Assembly (NCBI GenBank): GCA_965220425.1
Contig: OZ244830.1
Coordinates: 682,001-746,000, forward strand
Direction of reading: 5' to 3'
Origin: Azophilus sp965220425
Lineage (GTDB): Bacteria; Pseudomonadota; Gammaproteobacteria; Pseudomonadales; Azotimanducaceae
Length of the DNA: 64,000 nt
The position numbers and the translations under genes are program-made. Below, one piece after another: positions 37,610-46,827 of the stretch. The notes under the pieces are model-generated. The model was not told the origin of the DNA. It did not search any database and worked only from the letters and a program-made list of their open reading frames with translations. Positions within the stretch are counted from its first letter, which is position 1. Each line of letters opens with the position of its first letter.

Positions 37610-38113
37610 ATGGCGTACGCGGACGAAGTCAGGGAAGAGGGGCTGGTCGAAAAGCTCGTACAGGTGAACCGGGTCGCCAAGGTGGTCAAGGGCGGTCGTA
37701 TCTTCGGGTTCACCGCACTTGCCGTGGTGGGTGACGGCAAGGGCCGGGTGGGTTTCGGACGGGGCAAGGCGCGAGAAGTGCCTGTCGCCATTCAGAAGGC
37801 CATGGAGGCCGCACGACGCAACATGGTCGACATCGAGTTGAACGGCTCGACCCTCTGGTACCCGTTAACCGAACGGCACGGTGCATCGAAGGTCTACATG
37901 CAGCCAGCCTCCGAGGGCACCGGCGTGATCGCGGGCGGCACGATGCGCGCCGTACTGGAAGCGGCAGGCGTACACAACGTGCTGGCCAAGTGTTACGGGT
38001 CCACCAACCCGATCAATGTGGTGCGCGCGACTTTCGCGGCCCTGACGCACATGCGCTCTCCCGTGGCGGTGGCTGAAAAACGCGGCAAGACGCTGGCGGA
38101 GATCGGGTTTTGA
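37610..38113 (+). CDS. rpsE: 30S ribosomal protein S5
   Basis: 167 residues, equal to E. coli. EKLVQVNRVAKVVKGGRIFGFTALAVVGDGKGRVGFG and GTGVIAGGTMRAVLEAAGVHNVLAK are diagnostic. ATG 37610 is one base after the rplR stop, with GGAGG... GGATTGGAG upstream. Confidence 0.96.
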   Translation: MAYADEVREEGLVEKLVQVNRVAKVVKGGRIFGFTALAVVGDGKGRVGFGRGKAREVPVAIQKAMEAARRNMVDIELNGSTLWYPLTERHGASKVYMQPASEGTGVIAGGTMRAVLEAAGVHNVLAKCYGSTNPINVVRATFAALTHMRSPVAVAEKRGKTLAEIGF

Positions 38114-38286
38114 ACAAGATCAAGGTCCAACTCGTCAAGAGCACCGCGGGCCGTCTGAAGAAGCACCAGGCCTGCGTCGCCGGGCTGGGTTTGCGCCGCA
38201 TCGGGCACACGGTTGAAGTCGAGGACACCCCGTCCGTGCGGGGGATGATCGATCGCGTGAGCTATATGGTCAGGGTTGTGGAGTGA
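38110..38286 (+). CDS. rpmD: 50S ribosomal protein L30, TTG start
   Basis: 58 residues read from TTG 38110, overlapping the rpsE stop. Starts NKIKVQLVKSTAGRLKKHQACV and contains GLGLRRIGHTVEVEDTPSVRGMI, the L30 signature. The rpsE-L30-rplO order is standard. Confidence 0.95.
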   Translation: MNKIKVQLVKSTAGRLKKHQACVAGLGLRRIGHTVEVEDTPSVRGMIDRVSYMVRVVE

Positions 38287-38290
38287 CAAC

Positions 38291-38725
38291 ATGCGTCTGA
38301 ACGAATTGCATGGGGCCGCGGGCGCCCGGCGTGCCAGGCGGCGCGTCGGCCGGGGCGCCGGGTCCGGTTGGGGCAAAACCTCATCCCGGGGCCAGAAAGG
38401 CCAGAAGTCGCGGTCTGGCGGCAGCATCAAGCCCTGGTTCGAGGGCGGTCAGTTGCCGTTGCAGATGCGCATCCCCAAGTTCGGCTTCCGGTCGCGGATC
38501 GGCGCCGTCACGGCCGAGGTCCGGCTCGGCGAACTGGCGAAGGTGGACGGCGATCGGGTCGATCTCGATGCGCTGAAGGCGGCCAATCTGGTGCGCCGCG
38601 ATGTGCAGCGGGCGCGCATCATGCTGTCCGGCGGCATCGAGAGGGCCGTGACCGTCAAGGGCCTGCACGTGACCCGGGGCGCCCGGGCGGCGATCGAGGC
38701 AGCGGGCGGCAGGATAGAAGCGTAG
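38291..38725 (+). CDS. rplO: 50S ribosomal protein L15
   Basis: 144 residues, equal to E. coli. Glycine- and arginine-rich N-terminus with GRGAGSGWGKTSSRGQKGQKSRSGG. ATG 38291 follows GGAG by 7 nt; an in-frame start at 38276 would overlap rpmD. Confidence 0.96.
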   Translation: MRLNELHGAAGARRARRRVGRGAGSGWGKTSSRGQKGQKSRSGGSIKPWFEGGQLPLQMRIPKFGFRSRIGAVTAEVRLGELAKVDGDRVDLDALKAANLVRRDVQRARIMLSGGIERAVTVKGLHVTRGARAAIEAAGGRIEA

Positions 38726-38747
38726 GACACCGGCAGGGAATCGAATC

Positions 38748-40079
38748 ATGGCGATCGGCGGTCAGGCGCAGCCACAACTCGGCGGCGTGCAGGCGGGGCT
38801 TACGGACCTGCGCAACCGCCTGCTGTTCGTGTTGTTCGCGTTGCTGGTGTACCGCATCGGCACGCACATTCCGCTGCCGGGTATCAATCCGGATCGCCTG
38901 CGCGCCCTCTTCGAGCAGAATCAGGGCGGCATCCTGGACCTTTTCAACATGTTTTCCGGCGGGGCGCTCGAGCGCATGAGCATTCTGGCGCTCGGCGTCG
39001 TGCCCTACATCACCTCCAGCATCATCATGAATCTCATGAGCATGATGTATCCGAGCCTGCAGCAGTTGCGCAAGGAAGGCGAGTCCGGGCGACGCAAGAT
39101 CACCCAGTACACCCGTTACGGCACACTGCTTATCTCCCTGGTTCAGGGCATGTCCCTGTCGGTGACCCTGGCGAACCAGGGGCTGGCGTTCTCGACGGGC
39201 TTCACCTTTTTCTTCGTGGCCACCGTCACGCTGGTCACCGGAGCGCTGTTCATGATGTGGCTCGGCGAGCAGATCACCGAGCGGGGGGTGGGCAACGGCA
39301 TCTCGCTCATCATCTTTTCCGGGATCGTTTCCGGCTTTCCGGGCGCCATCGGCCAGTCGTTCGAAGCCGCCCGGCAGGGCGACATCAACATCATCGCGCT
39401 CCTGGCCATCGCCATGCTGGCGGTGCTGGTGGTCGGGTTCGTGGTGTTCATCGAGCGCGGGCAGCGGCGCATCACGGTGAACTATGCGAAACGCCAGCAG
39501 GGCCGGCGTGTCTTCCAGGGGCAGGCGAGCCACCTGCCGCTCAAGATCAACATGGCCGGGGTCATTCCGGCCATCTTTGCCTCGAGCCTGCTGCTCGCCC
39601 CGGCGTCCATGGCGCAGTGGTTCGGCCAGGGCCCCGGCCTCGGCTGGCTGCAGCAGGTCGCCCTGGTCCTGTCTCCGGGGCAGCCGCTCTACATACTGAT
39701 GTTCGCCGGCGGGATCGTGTTCTTCAGTTTTTTCTATACCGCCATCCAGTTCGATCCCAAGGACATGGCGGACAACCTGAAGCGCCAGGGCGCCTACGTG
39801 CCGGGCATTCGGCCGGGCCAGCAGACCGCGCGCTACATCGACGATGTGGTCACCCGGCTGACCGTGTTCGGGTCGCTGTACGTGACCCTGGTGTGCCTGC
39901 TGCCGGAATTCATGGTGGTGGCCTTCAACATCACCATGCAGCTCGGCGGCACGGCGCTGCTGATCGTGGTGGTGGTGGCGATGGACTTCATGTCTCAGGT
40001 GCAGGCGCACCTGATGTCCAGCCAGTACGCCAAGCTCATGGAAAAATCGAATCTCAAGGGATACGGGCGGCGGCGTTAG
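38748..40079 (+). CDS. secY: protein translocase subunit SecY
   Basis: 443 residues, ten predicted transmembrane helices. TM1 with LLFVLFALLVYRIGTHIPLPGI, plug region, cytoplasmic loop with the QQGRRV segment, and the C-terminal MEKSNLKGYGRRR basic tail. Forms the channel with SecE (encoded at 14404) and receives substrates from SecA. Confidence 0.98.
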   Translation: MAIGGQAQPQLGGVQAGLTDLRNRLLFVLFALLVYRIGTHIPLPGINPDRLRALFEQNQGGILDLFNMFSGGALERMSILALGVVPYITSSIIMNLMSMMYPSLQQLRKEGESGRRKITQYTRYGTLLISLVQGMSLSVTLANQGLAFSTGFTFFFVATVTLVTGALFMMWLGEQITERGVGNGISLIIFSGIVSGFPGAIGQSFEAARQGDINIIALLAIAMLAVLVVGFVVFIERGQRRITVNYAKRQQGRRVFQGQASHLPLKINMAGVIPAIFASSLLLAPASMAQWFGQGPGLGWLQQVALVLSPGQPLYILMFAGGIVFFSFFYTAIQFDPKDMADNLKRQGAYVPGIRPGQQTARYIDDVVTRLTVFGSLYVTLVCLLPEFMVVAFNITMQLGGTALLIVVVVAMDFMSQVQAHLMSSQYAKLMEKSNLKGYGRRR

Positions 40080-40102
40080 GGCGCTGGTAAGGAGGAAAGG
40101 TC

Positions 40103-40219
40103 ATGAAAGTCAGGGCATCGGTCAAGAAGATCTGCCGCAACTGCAAGATCGTGCGCCGCAAGGGTGTGGTGCGGGTGATCTGCAGCGCGGAACCGCGGCA
40201 CAAGCAACGGCAAGGCTGA
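40103..40219 (+). CDS. rpmJ: 50S ribosomal protein L36
   Basis: 38 residues: MKVRASVKKICRNCK followed by IVRRKGVVRVICSAEPRHKQRQG. The zinc-binding C-C-C-H set is complete (C11, C14, C27, H33), i.e. the C-plus paralogue. GGAGG is 9 nt upstream of ATG 40103. Same length as E. coli L36. Confidence 0.96.
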   Translation: MKVRASVKKICRNCKIVRRKGVVRVICSAEPRHKQRQG

Positions 40220-40239
40220 TAAGGAGAGGTTTTATCGCA

Positions 40240-40596
40240 ATGGCACGTATAGCCGGAGTCAATGTCCCCGACAACAAGCATGCGGGTATTTCACTGACCA
40301 GCATTTTCGGGGTTGGGCGGACCATGGCGCTGAAGGTCTGTGAGGCGGCGGGGGTTAACCCGGCCACCCGAATCAACGCACTGTCCGAGGCGGATCTCGA
40401 TGCGTTGCGCGCCGAGGTGGGCAAATTGACGATCGAAGGCGACCTGCGGCGTGAGGTCAACATGAATGTCAAGCGGCTGATGGACCTCGGCTGCTATCGG
40501 GGTCTGCGGCACAGGCGCGGCCTGCCGGTGAACGGGCAGCGCACGCGGACCAACGCGCGTATGCGCAAGGGGCCGCGCCGGCCCATTCGCAAGTAA
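40240..40596 (+). CDS. rpsM: 30S ribosomal protein S13
   Basis: 118 residues, ARIAGVNVPDNKHAGISLTSIFGVGRT start and GLRHRRGLPVNGQRTRTNARMRKGPRR signature. Contacts the P-site tRNA. Start of the alpha operon; only 20 nt separate it from rpmJ. Confidence 0.97.
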   Translation: MARIAGVNVPDNKHAGISLTSIFGVGRTMALKVCEAAGVNPATRINALSEADLDALRAEVGKLTIEGDLRREVNMNVKRLMDLGCYRGLRHRRGLPVNGQRTRTNARMRKGPRRPIRK

Positions 40597-40611
40597 TCGG
40601 GGCGCTAGGCA

Positions 40612-40986
40612 ATGGCGGAAAGAAAAAAGGTCAAGCGGATCGTCACCGATGGCGTCGCGCACATCCATGCATCGTTCAACAACACGATCATTACCATATC
40701 GGACCGGCAGGGCAATGCGCTCTGCTGGGCCACGTCCGGGGGGTCCGGATTCCGCGGCTCCCGCAAGAGCACGCCCTTTGCCGCCCAGGTGGCCGCGGAG
40801 CGGGCCGGCACGGCGGCGCTGGAGTTCGGCATGAAGAGCGTCAATGTCCTCGTCAAGGGCCCCGGCCCCGGCCGCGAGTCCGCGGTGCGCGCGCTCAACG
40901 CGGCCGGGCTCAGGATCAACAGTATTTCCGATGTGACGCCGATTCCGCACAACGGCTGCCGGCCACCGAAGCGCCGGCGAGTGTAG
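40612..40986 (+). CDS. rpsK: 30S ribosomal protein S11
   Basis: 124 residues; GVAHIHASFNNTIITISDRQGN, SGGSGFRGSRKSTPFAAQ and the PHNGCRPPKRRRV end are diagnostic. Platform protein of the 30S subunit. Confidence 0.97.
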   Translation: MAERKKVKRIVTDGVAHIHASFNNTIITISDRQGNALCWATSGGSGFRGSRKSTPFAAQVAAERAGTAALEFGMKSVNVLVKGPGPGRESAVRALNAAGLRINSISDVTPIPHNGCRPPKRRRV

Positions 40987-40996
40987 AGAGGAAACC

Positions 40997-41617
40997 ATGG
41001 CTCGATATCTGGGACCGAAGCTGAAACTCTCGCGCCGGGAAGGCACGGACCTGTTCCTGAAGAGCGGCGTGCGGTCGATCGAGAGCAAGTGCAAGTTCGA
41101 GCATCCGCCGGGCCACCACGGCCCGCGCCGGATCCGCGCGTCCGACTATGCGGTGCAGCTACGGGAAAAACAGAAGGTGCGGCGGCTGTACAGCGTTCTG
41201 GAAAAGCAGTTCCGCAACTATTACAAGCTCGCTGACCGACAGAAGGGCGCCACGGGCGAGAACCTCTTGAGGCTGCTCGAGAGCCGGCTCGACAACGTGG
41301 TCTACCGGATGGGATTCGGCGCCACCCGTGCGGAAGCGCGGCAACTTGTCGCGCACAAGGCAATCGCGGTCAACGGCAATCGCGTCAACATTCCGTCCTA
41401 CCAGGTGCGGCCCCACGATACGGTGTCGGTAACGGACAAGGCCAAGGGTCAGCTCCGGGTGCAGGCTGCCCTGCAACTGGCGGTAACCCGAGCCCCGGTG
41501 GATTGGGTCTATGTGGACCCGGAAAAGAAAGAGGGCGAGTTCCGTCGCTTTCCCGACCGCAACGAATTGCCCCAGGAAATCAACGAAAGTCTGATCGTGG
41601 AGCTTTATTCGAAGTAA
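40997..41617 (+). CDS. rpsD: 30S ribosomal protein S4
   Basis: 206 residues, equal to E. coli. ARYLGPKLKLSRREGTDLFLKSG start, S4 RNA-binding domain (RLDNVVYRMGFGATRAEARQLVAHKAIAVNG). S4 is the translational regulator of the alpha operon in E. coli. Confidence 0.97.
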   Translation: MARYLGPKLKLSRREGTDLFLKSGVRSIESKCKFEHPPGHHGPRRIRASDYAVQLREKQKVRRLYSVLEKQFRNYYKLADRQKGATGENLLRLLESRLDNVVYRMGFGATRAEARQLVAHKAIAVNGNRVNIPSYQVRPHDTVSVTDKAKGQLRVQAALQLAVTRAPVDWVYVDPEKKEGEFRRFPDRNELPQEINESLIVELYSK

Positions 41618-41679
41618 GCCCCCTCGAAGTGCCTCATCCGGTGGCCGGCGAAGGCACGCCCCCTTAGGAGAAAACGCAA

Positions 41680-42675
41680 ATGGCTCAGTCAGCAACGGAG
41701 TTTCTGACCCCCCGACACATCGATATTCAGGAGATCAGCCCGACCCGCGCCAAGGTCACGCTTGAGCCGCTCGAGCGGGGATTCGGCCACACGCTCGGCA
41801 ACACCCTGCGGCGCATCCTGCTGTCGTCCATGCCCGGGTGCGCGATCACGGAGGTGCAGATCGACGGCGTGCTGCACGAATACAGCACCCTGGAGGGTGT
41901 GCAGGAAGACGTGATCGACATCCTGCTGAACCTCAAGGGCATCGCGGTGGTGATGCATAACCTGGACGAAACCGTTATCAAGCTGTCGAAGGACGGCGCC
42001 GGGCTGGTCACTGCCGGCGACTTCCAGCTCAATCAGGACGTGGAGATTGCCAACCCCGACCACCTGCTCTGTTCGTTGAACGACAATGGCAGTATCCACC
42101 TGGAAGCGCGGGTAACCCGGGGCTGCGGATACGTACCGGTGGACAGCCTGGAAGAAGAGGAAGAAACGCGGCCCATCGGTGTCCTGCGCCTCGATGCCAC
42201 CTACAGCCCGATGCGGCGCGTCGCCTACAGCGTGGACAGTGCCCGGGTCGAACAGCGCACGGACCTCGACAAGCTGATCCTCGATCTCGAGACCAACGGC
42301 ACGATCGACCCGGAGGAGTGCATCCGCCGGGCGGCGACCATCCTGCAGCAGCAACTGGCCGTATTTGTCGACCTCGAGAGCGCGGGCGACCCGGTAGCCG
42401 AGGAACGCCGGGACGAGATCGACCCGATTCTGATCCGCCCGGTGGACGATCTGGAACTGACGGTGCGTTCCGCCAACTGCCTCAAGGCGGAAAACATCTA
42501 TTGTATCGGCGACCTGATTCAGCGCACCGAGGTAGAGCTCCTGAAGACCCCCAATCTGGGCAAGAAGTCGCTCACGGAGATCAAGGACGTGCTCGCTTCC
42601 CGCGGGTTGTCCCTCGGCATGCGGCTCGAGAACTGGCCGCCGGTGAATCTGCGCGGCGACGACAACGCAGCCTGA
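41680..42675 (+). CDS. rpoA: DNA-directed RNA polymerase subunit alpha
   Basis: 331 residues. N-terminal dimerisation domain (LEPLERGFGHTLGNTLRRILLSSMPGCAI) and C-terminal domain binding UP elements and activators (VELLKTPNLGKKSLTEIKDVLASRGLSLGMRLENWPP). AGGAG precedes ATG 41680. Confidence 0.98.
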   Translation: MAQSATEFLTPRHIDIQEISPTRAKVTLEPLERGFGHTLGNTLRRILLSSMPGCAITEVQIDGVLHEYSTLEGVQEDVIDILLNLKGIAVVMHNLDETVIKLSKDGAGLVTAGDFQLNQDVEIANPDHLLCSLNDNGSIHLEARVTRGCGYVPVDSLEEEEETRPIGVLRLDATYSPMRRVAYSVDSARVEQRTDLDKLILDLETNGTIDPEECIRRAATILQQQLAVFVDLESAGDPVAEERRDEIDPILIRPVDDLELTVRSANCLKAENIYCIGDLIQRTEVELLKTPNLGKKSLTEIKDVLASRGLSLGMRLENWPPVNLRGDDNAA

Positions 42676-42685
42676 GGATACCCCC

Positions 42686-43108
42686 ATGCGGCATCGCAAG
42701 AGCGGACGCCATCTCAACCGGACCAGCGCGCACAGGCAGGCCATGTTCCGCAACATGGCCGTGTCCCTGATCGAGCACGAGGCGATCCGGACGACGGTCG
42801 CCAAGGCCAAGGAATTGCGCCGCGTGGCGGAGCCGCTCATCACGCTCGCCAAGGTCGACTCGCCGTCCAACCGGCGCCTGGCGTTCAACCGTACCCGCAG
42901 CAAGGCCGCGGTGGGCAAGCTGTTCGCCGAACTCGGCCCCCGCTACCAGGACCGGCCGGGGGGCTATACGCGCATTCTGAAGTGCGGTTACCGCGCCGGC
43001 GACGCGGCGCCGATGGCGTTCGTCGAGCTGCTGGACCGGGTGCTGCCCGAAACCGAGGACGACTTCGACGAAGAGGCGTCCGAGGCGCCGGACAACGAGC
43101 AGGAGTAG
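42686..43108 (+). CDS. rplQ: 50S ribosomal protein L17
   Basis: 140 residues: RHRKSGRHLNRTSAHRQAMFRNMAVSLIEHEAI core, plus an acidic C-terminal tail (ETEDDFDEEASEAPDNEQE) beyond the E. coli end at 127. Last gene of the forward ribosomal run; convergent with uvrA, 38 bp apart. Confidence 0.96.
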   Translation: MRHRKSGRHLNRTSAHRQAMFRNMAVSLIEHEAIRTTVAKAKELRRVAEPLITLAKVDSPSNRRLAFNRTRSKAAVGKLFAELGPRYQDRPGGYTRILKCGYRAGDAAPMAFVELLDRVLPETEDDFDEEASEAPDNEQE

Positions 43109-43111
43109 TCT

Positions 43112-43127
43112 GCCGCGTGTTCGCGGC
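43112..43127. terminator. hairpin between convergent rplQ and uvrA
   Basis: GCCGCG/CGCGGC with a TGTT loop. No T-run follows on either strand, so its role as a bidirectional terminator is uncertain. Confidence 0.35.
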
Positions 43128-43146
43128 CCGTCAGCGCGCCGGGCGT

Positions 43147-45993
43147 TCAGGCGACGCGTCGTGGCGCCGCGCCAAGCACCCGCTTCAGGAATTGGCCCGT
43201 ATACGATTCCTTGCGGCGGACGATCTCTTCGGGCGTGCCCACCGCGACGATCCGGCCGCCGCCTGAGCCGCCCTCCGGGCCCAGGTCGACGATCCAGTCG
43301 GCGGTTTTGACCACATCCAGATTGTGTTCGATCACGACCACCGTGTTGCCGTGGTCGCGCAGTCGGTGGAGCACGTCGAGCAACTGGGCGATGTCGTGGA
43401 AATGCAGCCCGGTGGTGGGCTCGTCCAGGATGTAGAGGGTCTTGCCGGTGTCGCGCTTGGAGAGTTCCCTGGACAGCTTGACCCGCTGTGCTTCGCCGCC
43501 CGAGAGCGTGGTCGCGCTCTGGCCGAGCTTGATGTAGGACAGCCCGACGTCGACCAGCGTCTGCAGCTTGCGCGACAGCACTGGCACCGCATCGAAGAAG
43601 TCGCGGGCCTCTTCGACGGTCATGTCGAGCACCTGGTGAATGTTCCGGTGCTTGAAGCGCACCTCGAGGGTTTCCCGGTTGTAGCGCTTGGCCTTGCAAA
43701 CATCGCAGGGCACGTAGATGTCGGGCAGGAAGTGCATCTCCACCTTGAGCATTCCGTCCCCCTGACAGGCTTCGCAGCGGCCGCCCTTGACGTTGAAACT
43801 GAAACGGCCCGGTTTGTAACCGCGCGCCCGGGCTTCGCGGGTCTGGGCGAACAGTTCCCGGATCGGGGTGAATAGCCCGGTATAGGTGGCGGGATTGGAA
43901 CGGGGCGTGCGGCCGATGGGGCTCTGGTCGATATCCACCACCTTGTCGAGGTGTTCGAGCCCCTCGATGCCTCGATGCGGCGCCGCCGTCAGCGTGGTTG
44001 CACCGTTCAGTGCCCGCGCCGTTACCGGGTAGAGCGTCTGGTTGATGAGCGTGGACTTGCCGGAACCGGATACGCCGGTGACGCAGGTGAGCAGCCCGCA
44101 GGGAATGTCCACGGTGATGTCCTGGAGGTTGTTGCCCGTCGCTCCCTTCAGCCGCACGCTGGCGCTCTTGTCGAGCAGGGTGCGCTTACCGGGAACGGGT
44201 ATCGATTTCCGGCCGGACAGGTATTGCCCGGTAATGGAGGCCGCCTCGCCCAGAATGCAGTCGAGGCTGCCGCTCGCGACGATCTGGCCGCCATGCACAC
44301 CCGCGCCGGGACCGATATCGATGATGTGGTCGGCGCTGCGGATGGCTTCCTCATCGTGTTCCACCACCAGCACCGTATTCCCCAGGTCTTTCAGGTGCGT
44401 GAGGGTGTTCAGCAGGCGCGCATTGTCGCGCTGGTGCAGTCCGATGGACGGTTCGTCGAGGATGTACATGACGCCGACGAGGCCGGCGCCGATCTGGCTG
44501 GCCAGCCGGATGCGCTGGGCTTCGCCGCCGGAGAGCGTCTCGGCGCTGCGGTCCAGAGTGAGGTAGTTGAGCCCCACATCGACCAGGAACTTCAGCCGGG
44601 CGCGGATTTCCTTGAGGATCTTCTCCGCGATCGCGCCGCGCCGGCCGGTCAGGTTCAACTTCCTGAAGTATGCCAGCGCGCCTTCCACGGAACGCCGGGT
44701 CACCTCGGGCAGGCTGGTCTTGCCGATGAAGACGTTGCGCGATTCCTCGCCAAGCCGCGTGCCGTCGCACTCCGGACAGGCGCGTACCCGGAGATACTTC
44801 TGCAGGTTCTCGCGCACCATGGACGAGTCCGTCTCATCGTAGCGGCGTTCCATGTTCGGAATAACCCCTTCGAAGCGGTGCCGCCGGGTGATGACATCGC
44901 CGCGGTCGTTGACGTAGCTGAAGTCGATCCGTTCGCGTCCGCTGCCGTAGAGGATGGCCTCCCGGTGCTTCTTGTTGAGCGAGACATAGGGCGCCTCCAC
45001 ATCGAAGCCGTAGTGACTGGCCAGCGAATTCAGCATGTGAAAGTAGTAGACGTTGCTGCGGTCCCAGCCACGTATGGCGCCGTCCGCCAGGGTCATGTCC
45101 GGGTCGCGCACGACGAGGTCGGGGTCGAAGAACGGCTTGACGCCGAGGCCGTCGCACTCGCTGCAGGCGCCGGCGGGATTGTTGAACGAGAACTTGCGCG
45201 GCTCCAGTTCGCTGATGCTGTATCCGCAGACCGGACAGGCGAAGCGGGCGGAAAACACCAGTTCGCCGGCCTGTTCCGCATCCATGTCCGCCACCCGGGC
45301 GATACCGTCCGAGAGTTGCAGCGCGGTCTCGAACGACTCGGCCAGGCGCTGCTGCATGTTCCCGCGCACGCGCAACCGGTCGATGACGGCTTCGATGGTG
45401 TGTTTTCGGTTCTTGTCCAGCTCCGGGGGATGATCGAGGTCGACCACCAGCCCATCGATGCGGGCGCGGATGAAACCGCCGGCCATAAGCTCCTTGAATA
45501 CGTGCAGATGTTCGCCCTTGCGGTCCACGATGACCGGCGCGAGAACCATGATGCGTTTGTTCTCCGGTAACTCCAGCACCTGATCAACCATCTGGCTTAC
45601 CGTTTGCGCATCGAGGGGCTCGCCGTGATGGGGACAGCGGGGTTCGCCGACCCTGGCATACAGCAGCCGCAGGTAGTCGTAGATCTCGGTGATGGTGCCT
45701 ACCGTGGACCGTGGGTTGTGCGATGTCGACTTCTGCTCGATGGAGATCGCCGGGGACAGCCCCTCGATGTGGTCGACATCGGGTTTCTCCATCATCGACA
45801 GGAACTGCCGGGCGTAGGCGGACAGCGACTCCACGTAACGGCGCTGGCCTTCCGCGTAAAGGGTGTCGAAGGCAAGCGACGATTTGCCGGACCCTGACAG
45901 CCCGGTGATGACGATCAGTTGATCGCGGGGGATCTCGAGGTCGATGTTGGCGAGATTGTGCGTCCGCGCTCCGCGGACGGAAATGGTGTCCAA
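43147..45993 (-). CDS. uvrA: excinuclease ABC subunit A, TTG start
   Basis: UvrA finds DNA lesions in nucleotide excision repair. TTG 45993-45991, preceded by GGAAG at 8 nt, gives 948 residues (E. coli 940) starting DTISVRGARTHNLANIDLEIPRD. Two ABC cassettes with Walker A GLSGSGKSS and GVSGSGKST, two LSGGEAQR signatures, and zinc motifs CPVCGYS...CSECDG and CEACQGDG...CDVCKAKRYN are present. An upstream ATG at 46071 would add a non-conserved 26-residue extension. No LexA box is evident upstream. Confidence 0.96.
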   Translation of the reverse strand: MDTISVRGARTHNLANIDLEIPRDQLIVITGLSGSGKSSLAFDTLYAEGQRRYVESLSAYARQFLSMMEKPDVDHIEGLSPAISIEQKSTSHNPRSTVGTITEIYDYLRLLYARVGEPRCPHHGEPLDAQTVSQMVDQVLELPENKRIMVLAPVIVDRKGEHLHVFKELMAGGFIRARIDGLVVDLDHPPELDKNRKHTIEAVIDRLRVRGNMQQRLAESFETALQLSDGIARVADMDAEQAGELVFSARFACPVCGYSISELEPRKFSFNNPAGACSECDGLGVKPFFDPDLVVRDPDMTLADGAIRGWDRSNVYYFHMLNSLASHYGFDVEAPYVSLNKKHREAILYGSGRERIDFSYVNDRGDVITRRHRFEGVIPNMERRYDETDSSMVRENLQKYLRVRACPECDGTRLGEESRNVFIGKTSLPEVTRRSVEGALAYFRKLNLTGRRGAIAEKILKEIRARLKFLVDVGLNYLTLDRSAETLSGGEAQRIRLASQIGAGLVGVMYILDEPSIGLHQRDNARLLNTLTHLKDLGNTVLVVEHDEEAIRSADHIIDIGPGAGVHGGQIVASGSLDCILGEAASITGQYLSGRKSIPVPGKRTLLDKSASVRLKGATGNNLQDITVDIPCGLLTCVTGVSGSGKSTLINQTLYPVTARALNGATTLTAAPHRGIEGLEHLDKVVDIDQSPIGRTPRSNPATYTGLFTPIRELFAQTREARARGYKPGRFSFNVKGGRCEACQGDGMLKVEMHFLPDIYVPCDVCKAKRYNRETLEVRFKHRNIHQVLDMTVEEARDFFDAVPVLSRKLQTLVDVGLSYIKLGQSATTLSGGEAQRVKLSRELSKRDTGKTLYILDEPTTGLHFHDIAQLLDVLHRLRDHGNTVVVIEHNLDVVKTADWIVDLGPEGGSGGGRIVAVGTPEEIVRRKESYTGQFLKRVLGAAPRRVA

Positions 45994-46123
45994 GGCCCAG
46001 GCTTCCAGATGTGCGGGACTGAACCGGAAAAAGTAAACGGTCCGCGCGGCGGGAGCAAGCGGCGGCTGCAAAGTTTGCAGGCTCCGGGATGATAAAGTCG
46101 AACCCGCGGGATACGTTGCTCCT

Positions 46124-46726
46124 TCAAGCGCTCAGCCTGCTCACCAGCCGGGTAAGCGCAGCCAATCGCTCGTCGGGCCGGTCCAGTTCCAGCAGGCGCT
46201 GCTTGATCTCCGGGTCGATGGGCAGCAATTCGGCCAATCGCCAGCCCAGGTCGCGGGCGTCATCGAAGTCGATCTCCAGGTTGAGCTTTTCGACCATCGG
46301 ATGCTTCGACAATTCCCTCAGGAGATCGGTCAGCGGCCGGTGAGACGCGGTCGTCGATCCGGAAGGCTCCTCGGGCAGCCGTTCGACGCGGCCCATGAGC
46401 AGGTGGTTCTGCAACTCCCAGGTCTCGTGAATCCGGAATTTGCGCCCGCCCCGGGCGAGGATGCCCAACATGCCGGCCTCGAGCCGGTTGAAATCGATGA
46501 CGGTCGCTTCGGTGCCCACATCGAAGATCTGCGGTTGCTCGTCGTCCGCGCCGAGACGGGCGTCCCGGCCCCGCCGGATCAGCACGACGCCGAAAGAACC
46601 GTTCTCCCGCATGCAGGTTCCGATCATGTCCATATAGCGCGGCTCGAAGATTCGAAGCGGCAGCCGGCCGCCGTCGAACAACACAGCGCGCAGCGGAAAC
46701 AGGGGGATTTCGCGGAGATCTTCCAT
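46124..46726 (-). CDS. LON substrate-binding domain protein
   Basis: 200 residues resembling the N-terminal (PUA-like) domain of Lon, without ATPase or protease domains: REIPLFPLRAVLFDGGRLPLRIFEPRYMDMI is the classic start, and GSFGVVLIRRG and FDVGTEATVIDFNRLEAGMLGILARGGRKFRI follow. Stand-alone LON-domain proteins are widespread in proteobacteria; their function is not established. It lies 130 bp upstream of the uvrA start on the same strand and is divergent from uppP. Confidence 0.85.
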   Translation of the reverse strand: MEDLREIPLFPLRAVLFDGGRLPLRIFEPRYMDMIGTCMRENGSFGVVLIRRGRDARLGADDEQPQIFDVGTEATVIDFNRLEAGMLGILARGGRKFRIHETWELQNHLLMGRVERLPEEPSGSTTASHRPLTDLLRELSKHPMVEKLNLEIDFDDARDLGWRLAELLPIDPEIKQRLLELDRPDERLAALTRLVSRLSA

Positions 46727-46770
46727 CCGGCGACTGTATCACCGATGTGCGCGGCATCCCCCTGAATCGG

Positions 46771-46797
46771 TTCGACGGGCCGGGTCGCCCCTATAAT
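46771..46797 (+). promoter_or_regulatory. uppP promoter
   Basis: A perfect TATAAT (46792-46797) with TTCGAC (46771-46776) 15 bp upstream. It lies between the divergent LON-domain gene and uppP and shows that coding cannot begin at the upstream in-frame ATG (46747). Confidence 0.55.
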
Positions 46798-46827
46798 GGT
46801 CGGCGCGGAAAACAGGAGCGTACTCTT

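Noticed and set aside
46747..46827. ATG 46747 as start of uppP
   Set aside because: The extension would code through a perfect TATAAT promoter box and is not conserved; the SD-preceded CTG fits better.
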